A stretch of DNA of 64,000 nucleotides from Calditrichota bacterium (GCA_013152715.1 JAADFU010000200.1:1-64000), one strand, 5' to 3'; positions 30,101 through 37,800 are shown, counted from the first letter of the stretch. Notes: generated by a model not told the origin, from the sequence alone. Numbers and translations: made by a program.

Positions 30101-30258
30101 ATCCGAATTCCACTGTACACAACTGGGATTTGCGCAATGCAAATAATCTCCCGGTGGCGAGCGGATTCTATATTGCCTATATTGAGATACCTAATGTTGG
30201 CACGAAGATTCTGAAAATGGCTGTTATTTTCAGGGAACAGAGATTGAAAAATCTGTAA
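27136..30258 (+). CDS. Large secreted protein with FnIII-like region and type-9 sorting domain
   Basis: A 1040-residue protein with a signal peptide (cleaved after about SAALA), an extracellular body without a recognised enzyme domain, a fibronectin-III-like region (about 455-570, PPLAPNVVVTEDD to YVAVTSYAVG) and a C-terminal domain starting with VYPNPYF at about 941, typical of type A sorting domains of type 9 secretion. AGGAGG precedes the start. It follows a TonB-dependent receptor and precedes a PorV/PorQ-like gene, fitting a surface protein handed to the secretion machinery. Function otherwise unknown. Confidence 0.8.
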   Translation: MIKKIIPGLVVCLMLLFVVSAALAVEGTPSGKTLNKNLTIRAVKYIDVNQIRSSVMNNGTFTRHPITGNADMEWPKGSGKYICYNAGIWIAGKINGDIRTACADYNVEYQPGKILPDGTADDPSKEEYRVYKVHKDYPDGDAALEIDSWDTWRTFAEQQGAPAVADADNNWIGLGDEMLYAVMNDLDQNLHNGCYNTLPIGIELHLIVFGFDRAGSLGNTIFIKYIVINKGQNDLQEAYIGAWADVDNGDANDDLIGYDLDTGMSYCYGGKPIDSTYGPKPPALGWDYFQGPIVDSPGDSVQLPDGTVYHDKKMIGATSFNKYYNGNATYSDPPYSAQGALEVWNYLSGTQKDGTPWVNPVTGEVTTFSNTGDPVTGTGWLSTMENPPDDIRMLTGSGPFTLSVGDTQNIVLGCVIAQGNNRLSSVSKLRFYDKLVQQAYDLNFSIPSPPLAPNVVVTEDDRSVLVTWNNDDEDYVQKGYQFEGYNVYIGSSAGGPWKRLATYDENDGILVVKDETYDDNSGVTVELPSAFGEDKGLKYYYRYTKDYEDLPMANGRNYYVAVTSYAVGLESVPRILESSKNVLTVTPHKPPLGTVVNQDFGQTIPVEHYQGAADTSKYEIWVQVWDPLHVETADYEVDFNPDSSWTLLKNGQAVEGYTNVTNYGVDKQLSEKTSIYDSPIDFFIGVDADFVANDVLTWVPKLVADAGPVNPGLVDSLSHPYLKLKYKNDMAKFGTFKKGTSDPSILYNKLEIRFTGVMDSTTMEVVSGGSMSTLEFSFGDASHFIPEHPKNPNPGSRDPFLLRVPFEVWDMDRNIQLNTGFADFKQKISDSTFVPTWTPEGDCIIYVLGSEYDEQVHNISYTGQDTMATWMFTYRPGMTWSTGDIVELSFPAIYPVTGKEVTVHMKGQDITLTPDKFKFSIKGPETGVLSDVKQRLDLINVYPNPYFAHTISEKALHQEHVTFINLPEQCTIRIFTISGQLVRKIEHNDPNSTVHNWDLRNANNLPVASGFYIAYIEIPNVGTKILKMAVIFREQRLKNL

Positions 30259-30308
30259 TTAAAGTTAATGTATCATTAAATTTGGAATAATAAATTGGAG
30301 ATAACACG

Positions 30309-31340
30309 ATGAAAATAAACAAGGTAGTTTTTCTAATCGCAGTTATCGCCATTGTCTTCAGTGTAACTGCGTTATTCGCAGGAAATAAGGACAAGGTTGG
30401 CGGAGCGGGCGCGCAGCAGCTCATGATACCCATTGGTTCGCGTTCTCTTGCTATGGGAGGCGCTTCCAATGCAATGGTGAGTGGCAATGAGGCGATCTAT
30501 TGGAACCCTGCCGGTTTAGCGGCGTCTGATGCGACGGCAGAGGCGACTTTCTCAAATATGCAGTGGATTGCCGATACTCAAGTTAATTTTGTGGCGGTTT
30601 CAGCAAAACTGGGAAACATCGGATCTTTTGGTGCCAGTGCGAAAATTTTCAGTTTCGGCAAGTTTGAGCAAACCACCGAATTTGAAACTGAGGGTACCGG
30701 TATTATGATTGACCCGACTATTAGTACGGTGGCATTAACTTACTCAAGACAAATGACGGACCGCATTTTCTTTGGTGTAAATGCGAAGCTCATTTCTGAA
30801 AATATTATGCGTACTTCAGCAACAGGAATGGCCTTCGATATTGGCGTTCAGTATATCAGCAGTCTCGGCGTACGCATGGGCTTGACGCTGAACAATTTTG
30901 GCGGTATGATGAAATACAGCGGTGGAGATCTGCAGAGAACAGTTGATCTTCCGCATACGGAAGCAGGCACTGAGCCAATGGATTTGCGTCTTGAAGCCCA
31001 GCAATTTGAACTGCCAAGCACATTTGAAATTGGTTTGGCTTATGACTATCGTTTGACTGATCAGCACGTTGTGACCGTGGCAGGAAATTTCAGAAGCCAA
31101 AACTACGGACTGGATGAAGTCCAGGGCGGCGTCGAATATGCTTTTAACAACATGTTTTTCCTCCGCGCCGGCTATGCTACTCAAACTGAAGATCAGGCAG
31201 ACAATATTTTTGGTATGTCCGCAGGAGCCGGATTCAGATATGCGTTGCCTTCCGGCACGGCATTTGTCATTGACTATGCCTATCGGCAAACAGACTATTT
31301 TGAATCCAACCAGTGTGTTACTTTCTCGGTTCAGTTTTAG
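30309..31340 (+). CDS. PorV/PorQ-family outer-membrane protein
   Basis: A 343-residue protein with a signal peptide (cleaved near ALFA-GNKD) and a FadL-like beta-barrel. The start GAQQLMIPIGSRSLAMGGASNAM and the EAIYWNPAGLA motif are diagnostic of the PorV/PorQ family, whose best-known members carry type-9-secreted proteins from the translocon to the attachment complex. It ends in VTFSVQF with a terminal Phe. Position between a sorting-domain protein and a GWxTD protein agrees. GGAG precedes the start. Confidence 0.88.
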   Translation: MKINKVVFLIAVIAIVFSVTALFAGNKDKVGGAGAQQLMIPIGSRSLAMGGASNAMVSGNEAIYWNPAGLAASDATAEATFSNMQWIADTQVNFVAVSAKLGNIGSFGASAKIFSFGKFEQTTEFETEGTGIMIDPTISTVALTYSRQMTDRIFFGVNAKLISENIMRTSATGMAFDIGVQYISSLGVRMGLTLNNFGGMMKYSGGDLQRTVDLPHTEAGTEPMDLRLEAQQFELPSTFEIGLAYDYRLTDQHVVTVAGNFRSQNYGLDEVQGGVEYAFNNMFFLRAGYATQTEDQADNIFGMSAGAGFRYALPSGTAFVIDYAYRQTDYFESNQCVTFSVQF

Positions 31341-31363
31341 CTAAGTTGTTGATGGAGTTTTTT

Positions 31364-31404
31364 GGAAAAGGATTGATACAAATTATTGGTGTCAATCCTT
31401 TTCC
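31364..31404 (+). terminator. Hairpin between the PorV-like and GWxTD genes
   Basis: GGAAAAGGATTGA at 31364-31376 pairs perfectly with 31392-31404. Only a short T-rich stretch (GCTTTT) follows, so it may be a partial terminator or an RNA processing/stability hairpin within the transcript. Confidence 0.5.
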
Positions 31405-31456
31405 TGCTTTTGGGGACCACAAGGAAGAAAAAACTAAACAAAAAAGAGCGGCCAAA

Positions 31457-32944
31457 ATGAAGAAGATGATTTTGCTGGTGTACCTTGTTCTCATTTCAGG
31501 TCTATTTCCGAGTAAGATATTGGCTCAGAATAAGATAAACCTTGGTTTGAATGTGAAACAATTCAGATTCAACGCGGATACTTCTTTAGTCGAAATCTAT
31601 TATGGACTACTCAGCGGCATTCACGCAAATCAAGCGAAAAAATCAGAATATGCCTTTGAATTGACCGCTAGCGCGGGAAAGCAAGATTTGTTTAGAAATA
31701 TCTGGAAAGTTGAGAATCACTCGGATTTCAATGATAGTTCCGGAGCAAAATTAAAAGTGGATGTTCTCCGCTATCTTCTTACTCCCGGAAAATATGATTT
31801 TCAACTGATAGCTAAAGATTTGGCGACACCAGATCGCATTGACAGCGTAAGAATTAAAAATTTTATCGTCCGAAAAAATGCTGAAAACGTCACAATGATG
31901 AGCGATATTGAACTATCACGAGAGATAGCTCCTGCAAGTAGAGCGGGCGCTGAAAAATTTGTGAAAAATAATTTTCGCGTGGTGCCAAGCGTTCTCAACT
32001 ATTATGATTTACAAAATCCCAATGTTTATTATTATCTTGAAATCTATCACGTTAAACAATCTTTCAAGGGAAAATATTTTTACATAAAAAGAACGATTTT
32101 GGATGGACAGGGATTGCCGGTTCCCTCTTTCCCTGTTTTCAACAAGAAAAAAAGAATTCGCGGAGATGATGATATTGAAGTGGGGATGTTTGGAATCCAA
32201 AATTTACCTTCTGGAAAATATAATTTGCATCTTGCTGTCGCCGATTCTTCCGGACATAATATTGCGGCGCGGCTCGTCGCCTTTTATGTAAATAATCCGA
32301 CCGTGCAGCCTGAAAATCAAGCAAACATGTCTCTTGAAGACCAGATGGCAAAAAGCGAGATAGCTCTGGTAGATGTGAATGATTTAGATATGTTACTTGG
32401 AGCTTTGAAATATTTACTTGCGGAAAGTGAGCGCAAGATCATAGATAATATTAACACTGAAAAAGGAAAGAGATTATATCTTTTCAGGTATTGGAAAGAA
32501 AATGACAATAATCCGGATACAAATTCGCTGGAGTCGTTTCGAGATTTTATCTGGCGTGTGCAATATGCCAATGCAAATTTCAGCGATATTCGCATGAAAG
32601 GGTGGATGTCTGATCGCGGACGAATCTTGATTACATACGGGAAACCATCGGAAATTCAGTATTACCCCAATGTGCCGGATTTCAAAGAATTTCAGGCGTG
32701 GAGTTATGATGAAATTGAAAATGGAGTGGTTTTCATTTTTGGAGTGGTGGGTAGCTTTGGTGATCTCAAATTGCTTCATTCGACCAAGACCGGTGAAGTT
32801 TACAATGCGGGTTGGTTGGATTTGCTCAAAGTGAGTCACGGCCGTACCGGAATTGCCGACGAGACCAGGGGCACCAATGCAAGAGATTACATGCGAAGAA
32901 TATTTCGGGATAACAATTTAGAATGGCCCCGGTATCTAAAATAA
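31457..32944 (+). CDS. GWxTD domain-containing secreted protein
   Basis: From ATG 31457 the product is 495 residues with a signal peptide (MKKMILLVYLVLISG... cleaved near ILAQ-NK). The N-terminal half is beta-rich and the C-terminal GWxTD domain begins at about residue 382 with GWMSDRGRILITYGKPSEI, the family hallmark (here with Ser in place of Thr). The longer open frame, starting inside the PorV-like gene, would bury the signal peptide, so it is rejected. The biochemical function of GWxTD proteins is unknown; they are common in FCB-related uncultured lineages. A terminator follows at 33027. Confidence 0.85.
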   Translation: MKKMILLVYLVLISGLFPSKILAQNKINLGLNVKQFRFNADTSLVEIYYGLLSGIHANQAKKSEYAFELTASAGKQDLFRNIWKVENHSDFNDSSGAKLKVDVLRYLLTPGKYDFQLIAKDLATPDRIDSVRIKNFIVRKNAENVTMMSDIELSREIAPASRAGAEKFVKNNFRVVPSVLNYYDLQNPNVYYYLEIYHVKQSFKGKYFYIKRTILDGQGLPVPSFPVFNKKKRIRGDDDIEVGMFGIQNLPSGKYNLHLAVADSSGHNIAARLVAFYVNNPTVQPENQANMSLEDQMAKSEIALVDVNDLDMLLGALKYLLAESERKIIDNINTEKGKRLYLFRYWKENDNNPDTNSLESFRDFIWRVQYANANFSDIRMKGWMSDRGRILITYGKPSEIQYYPNVPDFKEFQAWSYDEIENGVVFIFGVVGSFGDLKLLHSTKTGEVYNAGWLDLLKVSHGRTGIADETRGTNARDYMRRIFRDNNLEWPRYLK

Positions 32945-33026
32945 ATGAAATTTAATTTGTAAAAATTATTTCCTCAAGTGAAGATAGTCCTATAATCAAA
33001 ATTTAATAAAATATCAGTTTTTAAAC

Positions 33027-33068
33027 AGGCGCGATGTGGAGAATGATCCCTTCATTGCGCCTTTTTTT
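33027..33068 (+). terminator. Rho-independent terminator after the GWxTD gene
   Basis: AGGCGCGATG at 33027-33036 pairs with CATTGCGCCT at 33053-33062 (one wobble), followed by a run of T to 33068. Confidence 0.85.
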
Positions 33069-33246
33069 GTTAAAAAATTGTTTTTTTCTCCTCTCTCCGG
33101 CAATGGTTCCAATTAATAGTGGGCACATAAAGCACTCGTAAAATTATTAAAAAGGAGCATATTGCACCCTGATAAAACATCGTCGGAAAAGATAACAATG
33201 TACTAACTTTAGTAATATCAATGAATTAAAATTAAATGTGTATTGC

Positions 33247-33262
33247 TGGCACTCTAATTGCA
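33247..33262 (+). promoter_or_regulatory. Sigma-54 (RpoN) promoter of the metal-cofactor genes
   Basis: TGGCAC-TCTAA-TTGCA matches the -24/-12 consensus (TGGCAC, five bases, TTGC) exactly, 35 bases before the ATG of the first NifX-like gene. A palindrome TACTAACTTTAGTA at 33201-33214 could be part of an activator site. A matching sigma-54 activator gene lies at 48375. The Desulfovibrio ORP operons are likewise sigma-54 dependent. Confidence 0.8.
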
Positions 33263-33296
33263 TTAGAATATTTGCAATTTTGAAGGAGACTTGAAA

Positions 33297-33671
33297 ATGA
33301 ACATTTGTCTGGCAGCCTACGGGAATCGCATTGCATCATTGCTGGAAACATCGGACCGGTTAATTTTGCTTCATTCGCCTGACTTCGACAAATCAAATAT
33401 GAAGACGATTCCCCTCTACAGCGGAGCCTATAACGACATTCTGAAAATTTTACAGGAAAATGGCGTGAATACACTCATTTGCGGCGCAATCACTGCCTGT
33501 GTGCATGATTTGTTGCAGGCGCAAAATATAAAGATTATTCCCTGGATTACCGGCAATGTAGCAGAGATCATTGATGCGCTGAGTCAAAACAGAATGCTCA
33601 CTCCTGATTTCAACATGCCGGGCAGGGGCAAGAGAAGCCGTTTTCGCCATGGTTCAATGAGAAAACATTAA
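33297..33671 (+). CDS. NifX/NifB-type Mo-Fe cluster-binding domain protein (copy 1)
   Basis: A 124-residue single-domain protein of the dinitrogenase Fe-Mo-cofactor family (RNase H-like fold). The diagnostic part is TLICGAITACVHDLLQAQNIKIIPWITGNV, close to the NifB/NifX C-terminal pattern, followed by a basic tail (GRGKRSRFRHG). Such proteins bind preformed metal-sulfur clusters. AAGGAG precedes ATG 33297, just downstream of the sigma-54 promoter. No nitrogenase structural genes are nearby, so nitrogen fixation is not implied. It leads a probable operon running to 37800. Confidence 0.85.
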   Translation: MNICLAAYGNRIASLLETSDRLILLHSPDFDKSNMKTIPLYSGAYNDILKILQENGVNTLICGAITACVHDLLQAQNIKIIPWITGNVAEIIDALSQNRMLTPDFNMPGRGKRSRFRHGSMRKH

Positions 33672-33702
33672 GCTATTTCATACTAAAATGAGGAAAAGGA
33701 AA

Positions 33703-34056
33703 ATGAAAATTGCAGTAACAGCAATGGGAACAAATTTGCGAGCAAAAGTTGATCCTCGATTCGGTCGAGCGCAAAATTTCATCATTGTGGACCCTGAAAC
33801 ATCGGAATATGAAGCCATTTCAAACGAAGGGGTGAACGCGGCACATGGCGCCGGAACGCAGTCGGCGCTTTTGATGAGCCAGAATGGCGTGGAAGCAGTG
33901 ATTACGGGCAATGTCGGCCCTAATGCGCACCAAACTCTCGCAGCGGCTGGCATCAAGATGTATCAGCTCAGCGATGCTACTGTCGAGGAAGCAATTGAAA
34001 AATTCAAAAATAATGAGTTGCAAGAAATTACTCAAGCCGGTCCTGCCGGGCATTAA
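33703..34056 (+). CDS. NifX/MTH1175-type cluster-binding protein (copy 2, ORP-like)
   Basis: A 117-residue protein starting MKIAVTAMGTNLRAKVDPRFGRA, with the FGRA segment and ITGNVGPNAHQTL loop typical of the small MTH1175/orange-protein subfamily. It binds Mo, Fe or Cu-containing sulfur clusters in characterised relatives. The ATG at 33703 follows AGGAAAAGGA; an earlier in-frame ATG at 33688 is less likely. It is similar in layout to the protein at 49722. It lies 31 bases after copy 1. Confidence 0.9.
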   Translation: MKIAVTAMGTNLRAKVDPRFGRAQNFIIVDPETSEYEAISNEGVNAAHGAGTQSALLMSQNGVEAVITGNVGPNAHQTLAAAGIKMYQLSDATVEEAIEKFKNNELQEITQAGPAGH

Positions 34057-34076
34057 ACCAAAATTTTGGTGCTGAA

Positions 34077-34496
34077 ATGTACGCAATTAACAGTGCAAAA
34101 TGTGATGGGTGCAAACAATGCATGGAGGTCTGCGAGGCGGGAGCGATTTATTTGGTGGATGAAAAAGCTCGTGTTGAGCCAAATCTTTGTACAGAATGCG
34201 GATTGTGCATCGATGCCTGCCCGCAAAGTGCAATTGTTGTCAGCGGCTACGAATTGCAGGCAAAGTACTCGGACGAATTATCGCCGCAAAGGTCGTTTCT
34301 AACTCTTGCAAAAACAGGTCTGTCAGTCATGGGAAGTGTGCTGTTGCCTGTGCTCATGTCTAAAGTTAGTGACTTTCTTGTCTCGAAAGTAGAAGACGTC
34401 GGTGCACCCGCATCCCAGCAAAAGACTGGTGAGAAAATTATCCGCGGACAAGGGAGAAGAATAAGAAAACGAATGCGAAAAAAATTTAGCAGATAG
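34077..34496 (+). CDS. 2[4Fe-4S] ferredoxin with basic C-terminal extension
   Basis: A 139-residue protein. Two CxxCxxCxxxC clusters (Cys9, 12, 15, 19 and Cys38, 41, 44, 48) define a bacterial-type ferredoxin. The C-terminal 85 residues hold a hydrophobic segment (about 78-98, LSVMGSVLLPVLMSKV) and a strongly basic tail (GRRIRKRMRKKF), so it may associate with the membrane or an acidic partner. It probably passes electrons to the neighbouring cluster proteins; that role is inferred from context. Confidence 0.88.
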   Translation: MYAINSAKCDGCKQCMEVCEAGAIYLVDEKARVEPNLCTECGLCIDACPQSAIVVSGYELQAKYSDELSPQRSFLTLAKTGLSVMGSVLLPVLMSKVSDFLVSKVEDVGAPASQQKTGEKIIRGQGRRIRKRMRKKFSR

Positions 34497-34502
34497 GGAA
34501 GA

Positions 34503-34625
34503 GTGATTTTTCTGAAAAATGCTTTGTTGATTTTTTCGCTGCTGAGTTTTTTCCTGATGAAAAAGCAGCGGAGCATAACAAATACAATGGAAATTGCACC
34601 ATGGGAAAAGTTATTTTACAGGTAG
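34503..34625 (+). CDS. Possible 40-residue membrane peptide
   Basis: A GTG-initiated frame seven bases after the ferredoxin stop codes for a peptide with one hydrophobic helix (FLKNALLIFSLLSFFLM) then a basic, then mixed tail. AGGGAAGA stands close to the GTG. Its end overlaps the next gene by 25 bases, which would couple the two. A hairpin (CGCTGCT 34537-34543 with AGCAGCG 34564-34570) lies inside it, so the stretch could instead be a non-coding intercistronic structure. Confidence 0.35.
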   Translation: MIFLKNALLIFSLLSFFLMKKQRSITNTMEIAPWEKLFYR

Positions 34626-35329
34626 TCTTTGACAATCTGAGTTATTTGCCCGAACTGAAAACAGCCTGGGGATATAGCTGCATCGTCGAAACTGATTCAG
34701 ACACAATTTTATTCGACGCCGGCAGCGATGGCGAGATTTTGCTGCACAATTTGACCAAATTGAAAATTGATTTAAAATCTATCAGTGCGATGGTTATTTC
34801 CCACGAACATTGGGATCACGTTGGTGGTTTGTGTGCATTTTTGCAGAAAAATTCAAATGTCACAGTTTATGTGCCCTTTTCATTTTCAGCAGAGGGGGAA
34901 AATGAAATTTTCAGGATGGGCGCGAAAGTAACGCGCGTAAAAAATAAACTGCAAATTGCAGAAAAAATTTATTCGTTGGGGGAATTGCCGGGAAGTGTGT
35001 TAGAACAATCGCTGATAGTTGACATACCGGAAGGCATGGTAATTCTCACCGGCTGCGCGCATCCGGGCATTGTGAAAATTGTTGAAAATGCAAAATCACT
35101 GTTCCCTCAAAAGTCAGTTTTTCTGGTCATGGGCGGTTTTCATTTGAAAGACAATGCGATTTATCAGATCAGAGAAGTCGCTGATCAATTAAAACAACTT
35201 GGAGTGCAGAAAGTCGCTCCGAGTCACTGCTCAGGAAATTTTGCTTTGAAATATTTCGCGTCAGGATTTGGAAATAATTTTATCAATTCAGGGGTTGGTA
35301 AAAAAATTGAAATACAGAAGGGGCAATAG
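34601..35329 (+). CDS. MBL-fold metallohydrolase
   Basis: A 242-residue metallo-beta-lactamase-fold protein related to the dihydropteridine/RFA-P-synthase-like branch (COG1237). Metal motifs are HEHWDH at 68-73, the GCAHPG segment, GGFH and PSHCSG. The family binds two Zn or Fe/Mn ions. Substrate unknown. It sits in the sigma-54-led metal-cofactor series, overlapping the small frame before it. ATG 34601 lacks a strong ribosome-binding site, in keeping with coupling. Confidence 0.85.
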   Translation: MGKVILQVVFDNLSYLPELKTAWGYSCIVETDSDTILFDAGSDGEILLHNLTKLKIDLKSISAMVISHEHWDHVGGLCAFLQKNSNVTVYVPFSFSAEGENEIFRMGAKVTRVKNKLQIAEKIYSLGELPGSVLEQSLIVDIPEGMVILTGCAHPGIVKIVENAKSLFPQKSVFLVMGGFHLKDNAIYQIREVADQLKQLGVQKVAPSHCSGNFALKYFASGFGNNFINSGVGKKIEIQKGQ

Positions 35330-35407
35330 GGTGTTTATGATAATAGCCATTAATGGTATTTTCATTTAACAAAAAGAAAATCATTAATAAATCTGGAGGT
35401 GATAATT

Positions 35408-35632
35408 ATGCCAAGAGGAGACGGAACAGGACCTGCCGGACAGGGACCGGGAACCGGAAGGGGGCTGGGACGAGGAGGCGGACGTGGCAGAATGGGAGGA
35501 GCACGCCCGGGATCAGGTCCCGGCGGAAATTGCGTTTGTCCGTCATGCGGGACAGTGATTGCCCATCAGCGAGGAGTTCCCTGTTATCAATTGCAGTGTC
35601 CCAAATGCGGCGCCACAATGACCAAGGAATAG
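35408..35632 (+). CDS. Gly/Arg-rich protein with zinc-ribbon tail
   Basis: A 74-residue protein. The N-terminal 40 residues are a flexible Gly/Arg/Pro tract starting MPRGDGTGPAGQGPGTGRG, like the DUF5320 start; residues 42-74 carry CPSC and CPKC knuckles (Cys44/47 and 64/67, plus Cys42 and Cys59) around HQRGVPCYQLQ. The same knuckle sequence is found in the protein at 39151. GGAGG stands before ATG 35408. Probably binds Zn or an Fe-S unit; function unknown. Confidence 0.82.
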   Translation: MPRGDGTGPAGQGPGTGRGLGRGGGRGRMGGARPGSGPGGNCVCPSCGTVIAHQRGVPCYQLQCPKCGATMTKE

Positions 35633-35642
35633 CGGGTGTTCA

Positions 35643-36365
35643 ATGAAAATTTTGCACGATCTGGTAAATGCTGTCGATAGAAATTTTCCGGTGAAAGATG
35701 TTCAAGTCGGACTCCATTGGACGGCTGTAGTCAGTCGATTTTGCGGGCTGGCGTCGAGTCTGATCGATCCGCCACCGCATCAAAATCACAAAATTAGTGA
35801 TGCGGGGCGGCTTCATCAAAAGAGCATTGGCGAATTGTCCGCTTTGATTTTTTCTGCCAGTCTGTCGGAGGCAAGCGTTGGACTGGCGGCGCTCAATTCA
35901 CTGATTGAAATTGACGAAAGCAAATGCGAGCCGATAAATGCTTTTGAGATCATTGCTGAGAAGGGGACTGACAGGACCATTGGAATTATCGGACATTTTC
36001 CGTTTGTTTCTAAATTGAAAACAGTGGCGAAAAAAGTTTATGTTTTCGAGAAAAGGTTGCAGGAAGGTGATTTGCCTGCTTCAGAAATTGAGAATAAACT
36101 ACCCGAATGCGATATCGTTGCTATTTCAGCGACAACTTTGATCAACCACACGCTGGAAAATGTATTGAGTTTTTGCAGAAAAGATGCGTTGAAAATTATG
36201 CTTGGCGCGTCAACACCGATGTTGGAGTTACTATTTGACTATGGATTGGATGTTTTAGCAGGAAGTAAAGTGGAAAACCCAGAGGAGGTTTTGATGGCCG
36301 TGCGCCAGGGAGCAACGTTCAAACAAATTCACGGGATCAAATTGCTGGCGCGGATGAGGAAATAA
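35643..36365 (+). CDS. DUF4213/DUF364 putative heavy-metal chelation protein
   Basis: A 240-residue protein whose N-terminal enolase-like DUF4213 domain (about 1-85) is followed by a Rossmann-like DUF364 domain (about 100-235) with TIGIIGHFPFV and CDIVAISATTLINHTLE. Members are linked to metal-cofactor loci, and the structure of one member suggested heavy-metal chelation. It follows the zinc-ribbon gene after ten bases and precedes a membrane carrier after eighteen, so all three are probably one operon. Confidence 0.82.
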   Translation: MKILHDLVNAVDRNFPVKDVQVGLHWTAVVSRFCGLASSLIDPPPHQNHKISDAGRLHQKSIGELSALIFSASLSEASVGLAALNSLIEIDESKCEPINAFEIIAEKGTDRTIGIIGHFPFVSKLKTVAKKVYVFEKRLQEGDLPASEIENKLPECDIVAISATTLINHTLENVLSFCRKDALKIMLGASTPMLELLFDYGLDVLAGSKVENPEEVLMAVRQGATFKQIHGIKLLARMRK

Positions 36366-36383
36366 ATAAAGGAGATTTGTTGC

Positions 36384-37403
36384 ATGGTAGGTGTTTTAAA
36401 ACATTCACTAATGATCACAGTGTTTGTTTTTGTGATGATGTTGATTGTTGATTTTGTGAATGTGATTACCAAAGGCAAAATGTCCTCGAGTTTGAAAACC
36501 AATCGCTGGAGTCAATATTCAATCGCTTCTTTTTTGGGAGCGACTCCCGGCTGTCTCGGAGCTTATTTGAATGTTTCATTTTACGTCCATGGCTTGCTTT
36601 CTTTCGGTGCGATAGTGGGCGGGATGATCGCAACTTCCGGCGATGAGGCATTTGTCATGTTGACGCTTTTCCCGAAAACAGCCTTGTTGTTATTCGGTAT
36701 TTTGTTCGTTTTAGGTATCGTCCTTGCCTGGGTTACGGATAAGGTAACGCCACTGTTGCCCATTAAGCCATGTCACGAATGCAAGCTGCAACAAGTTCAT
36801 ACTGCCGATACATTTGCCGGTTTTGAAAAAGAAGATTTGATGAAAAATTTGTTGAAAATTTCGTGGCTGCGGTTGGGATTTTTGGCTTTCTCAATTTTGT
36901 TTCTTATGGCGTTAACCAGCGGCGCGATCGGGCCTCAGAACTGGGACTGGAAAAGAGTAACGATGACGAGTTTGATCGCGATTGCAGCTATCATCGTTGG
37001 TAGTGTTCCAGAGCACTTTTTGCGCGAACACGTCTGGAATCATATTGTGAAGAAACATTTGTGGCGAGTTTTTTTGTGGTCGTTTTTCGCTATTTTTCTG
37101 GTAGAAATCGGTTTCAAATATTGGAATTTGGAAGCATTTGTCAGAAATCACCATGCCTGGGTCGGAATTATTGCTGTGCTGATTGCGCTGCTGCCTGAGT
37201 CGGGTCCCCATTTGATTTTTGTAATGATGTTTGCTCAAGGAATGATTCCTTTCTCAATTCTATTAGCGAGTTCCATCGTGCAGGATGGGCATGGAATGCT
37301 TCCCTTGCTTTCTTATTCGATAAAAGATTCGGTTTTGATTAAATTGTTTAATTTGGCTTTTGGAGTCATTTTTGGTCTAACTTTTTATTTATTTGGCTTT
37401 TAA
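36384..37403 (+). CDS. Putative metal (manganese/arsenic-type) permease
   Basis: A 339-residue membrane protein with about nine or ten helices and two inverted motif copies: GATPGCLGAYLNVSFYVHG ... GGMIATSGDEAFVM in the first half and LPESGPHLIFVMMFAQG ... SSIVQDGHGMLPLL in the second. A polar middle loop has a CHEC pair. This matches the family annotated as putative manganese transporter or arsenic efflux. Substrate and direction are unproven. Located beside chelation and cluster-binding genes, it may move the metal that the locus uses. Confidence 0.8.
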   Translation: MVGVLKHSLMITVFVFVMMLIVDFVNVITKGKMSSSLKTNRWSQYSIASFLGATPGCLGAYLNVSFYVHGLLSFGAIVGGMIATSGDEAFVMLTLFPKTALLLFGILFVLGIVLAWVTDKVTPLLPIKPCHECKLQQVHTADTFAGFEKEDLMKNLLKISWLRLGFLAFSILFLMALTSGAIGPQNWDWKRVTMTSLIAIAAIIVGSVPEHFLREHVWNHIVKKHLWRVFLWSFFAIFLVEIGFKYWNLEAFVRNHHAWVGIIAVLIALLPESGPHLIFVMMFAQGMIPFSILLASSIVQDGHGMLPLLSYSIKDSVLIKLFNLAFGVIFGLTFYLFGF

Positions 37404-37425
37404 TCCCTGGAAGGAGGTGACGAAA

Positions 37426-37800
37426 ATGCCAGCAGGTGACGGAACAGGACCCATGGGAATGGGCCCCATGACCGGAAGAGCAGCAGGTTATTGCGCTGGT
37501 TACGGTAGACCTGGTTATGCGAATCCAATTTTCGGACGCGGCGGCTTTGGTTACGGACGCGGATTGGGCGGTTATGGTCGAGGACATCGTAATTGGTATT
37601 GGGCGACGGGACAGCCAGGTTGGGCGCGTTCGGGTTGGGGCGCGGCTTATCCGGTCAATTATGGCGTCGCTTATCAAGCGCCGGTTGCTCCTGAGCAAGA
37701 ATTGGATATTCTGAAAAATCAGGCGAAATCGTTTCAGGATGCCCTGGAAAATGTGAACAAACGCATTGAAGAATTGGAAAAAGAATCTCATAATGAATAA
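37426..37800 (+). CDS. DUF5320-type glycine-rich protein with C-terminal coiled coil
   Basis: A 124-residue protein: MPAGDGTGPMGMGPMTGRAAGYC start, a Gly/Tyr/Arg-rich middle (about 24-85) and a helical coiled-coil end (about 90-124). The family is common beside NifX and Mrp-type genes in anaerobes; its function is unknown. AAGGAGG lies six or seven bases before ATG 37426. It is the last gene before the inverted repeat at 37820-37920. Confidence 0.85.
   Translation: MPAGDGTGPMGMGPMTGRAAGYCAGYGRPGYANPIFGRGGFGYGRGLGGYGRGHRNWYWATGQPGWARSGWGAAYPVNYGVAYQAPVAPEQELDILKNQAKSFQDALENVNKRIEELEKESHNE

Larger units (their letters stand above)
32945..33296. other. Intergenic region between outer-membrane and metal-cofactor genes
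   Basis: Contains the terminator at 33027-33068, a small palindrome TACTAA-CT-TTAGTA at 33201-33214, and the sigma-54 promoter at 33247-33262. No gene is seen. Confidence 0.7.

Noticed and set aside
31313-31456. N-terminal extension of the GWxTD protein, beginning inside the PorV-like gene
   Set aside because: It would hide a clear signal peptide at 31457 and covers a hairpin; the shorter start is more credible.
33297-34056. Nitrogenase locus, suggested by NifX-type proteins
   Set aside because: No nifH, nifD, nifK, nifE, nifN or nifB is in the window; the NifX/MTH1175 fold is widespread in anaerobes for other metal-sulfur clusters.
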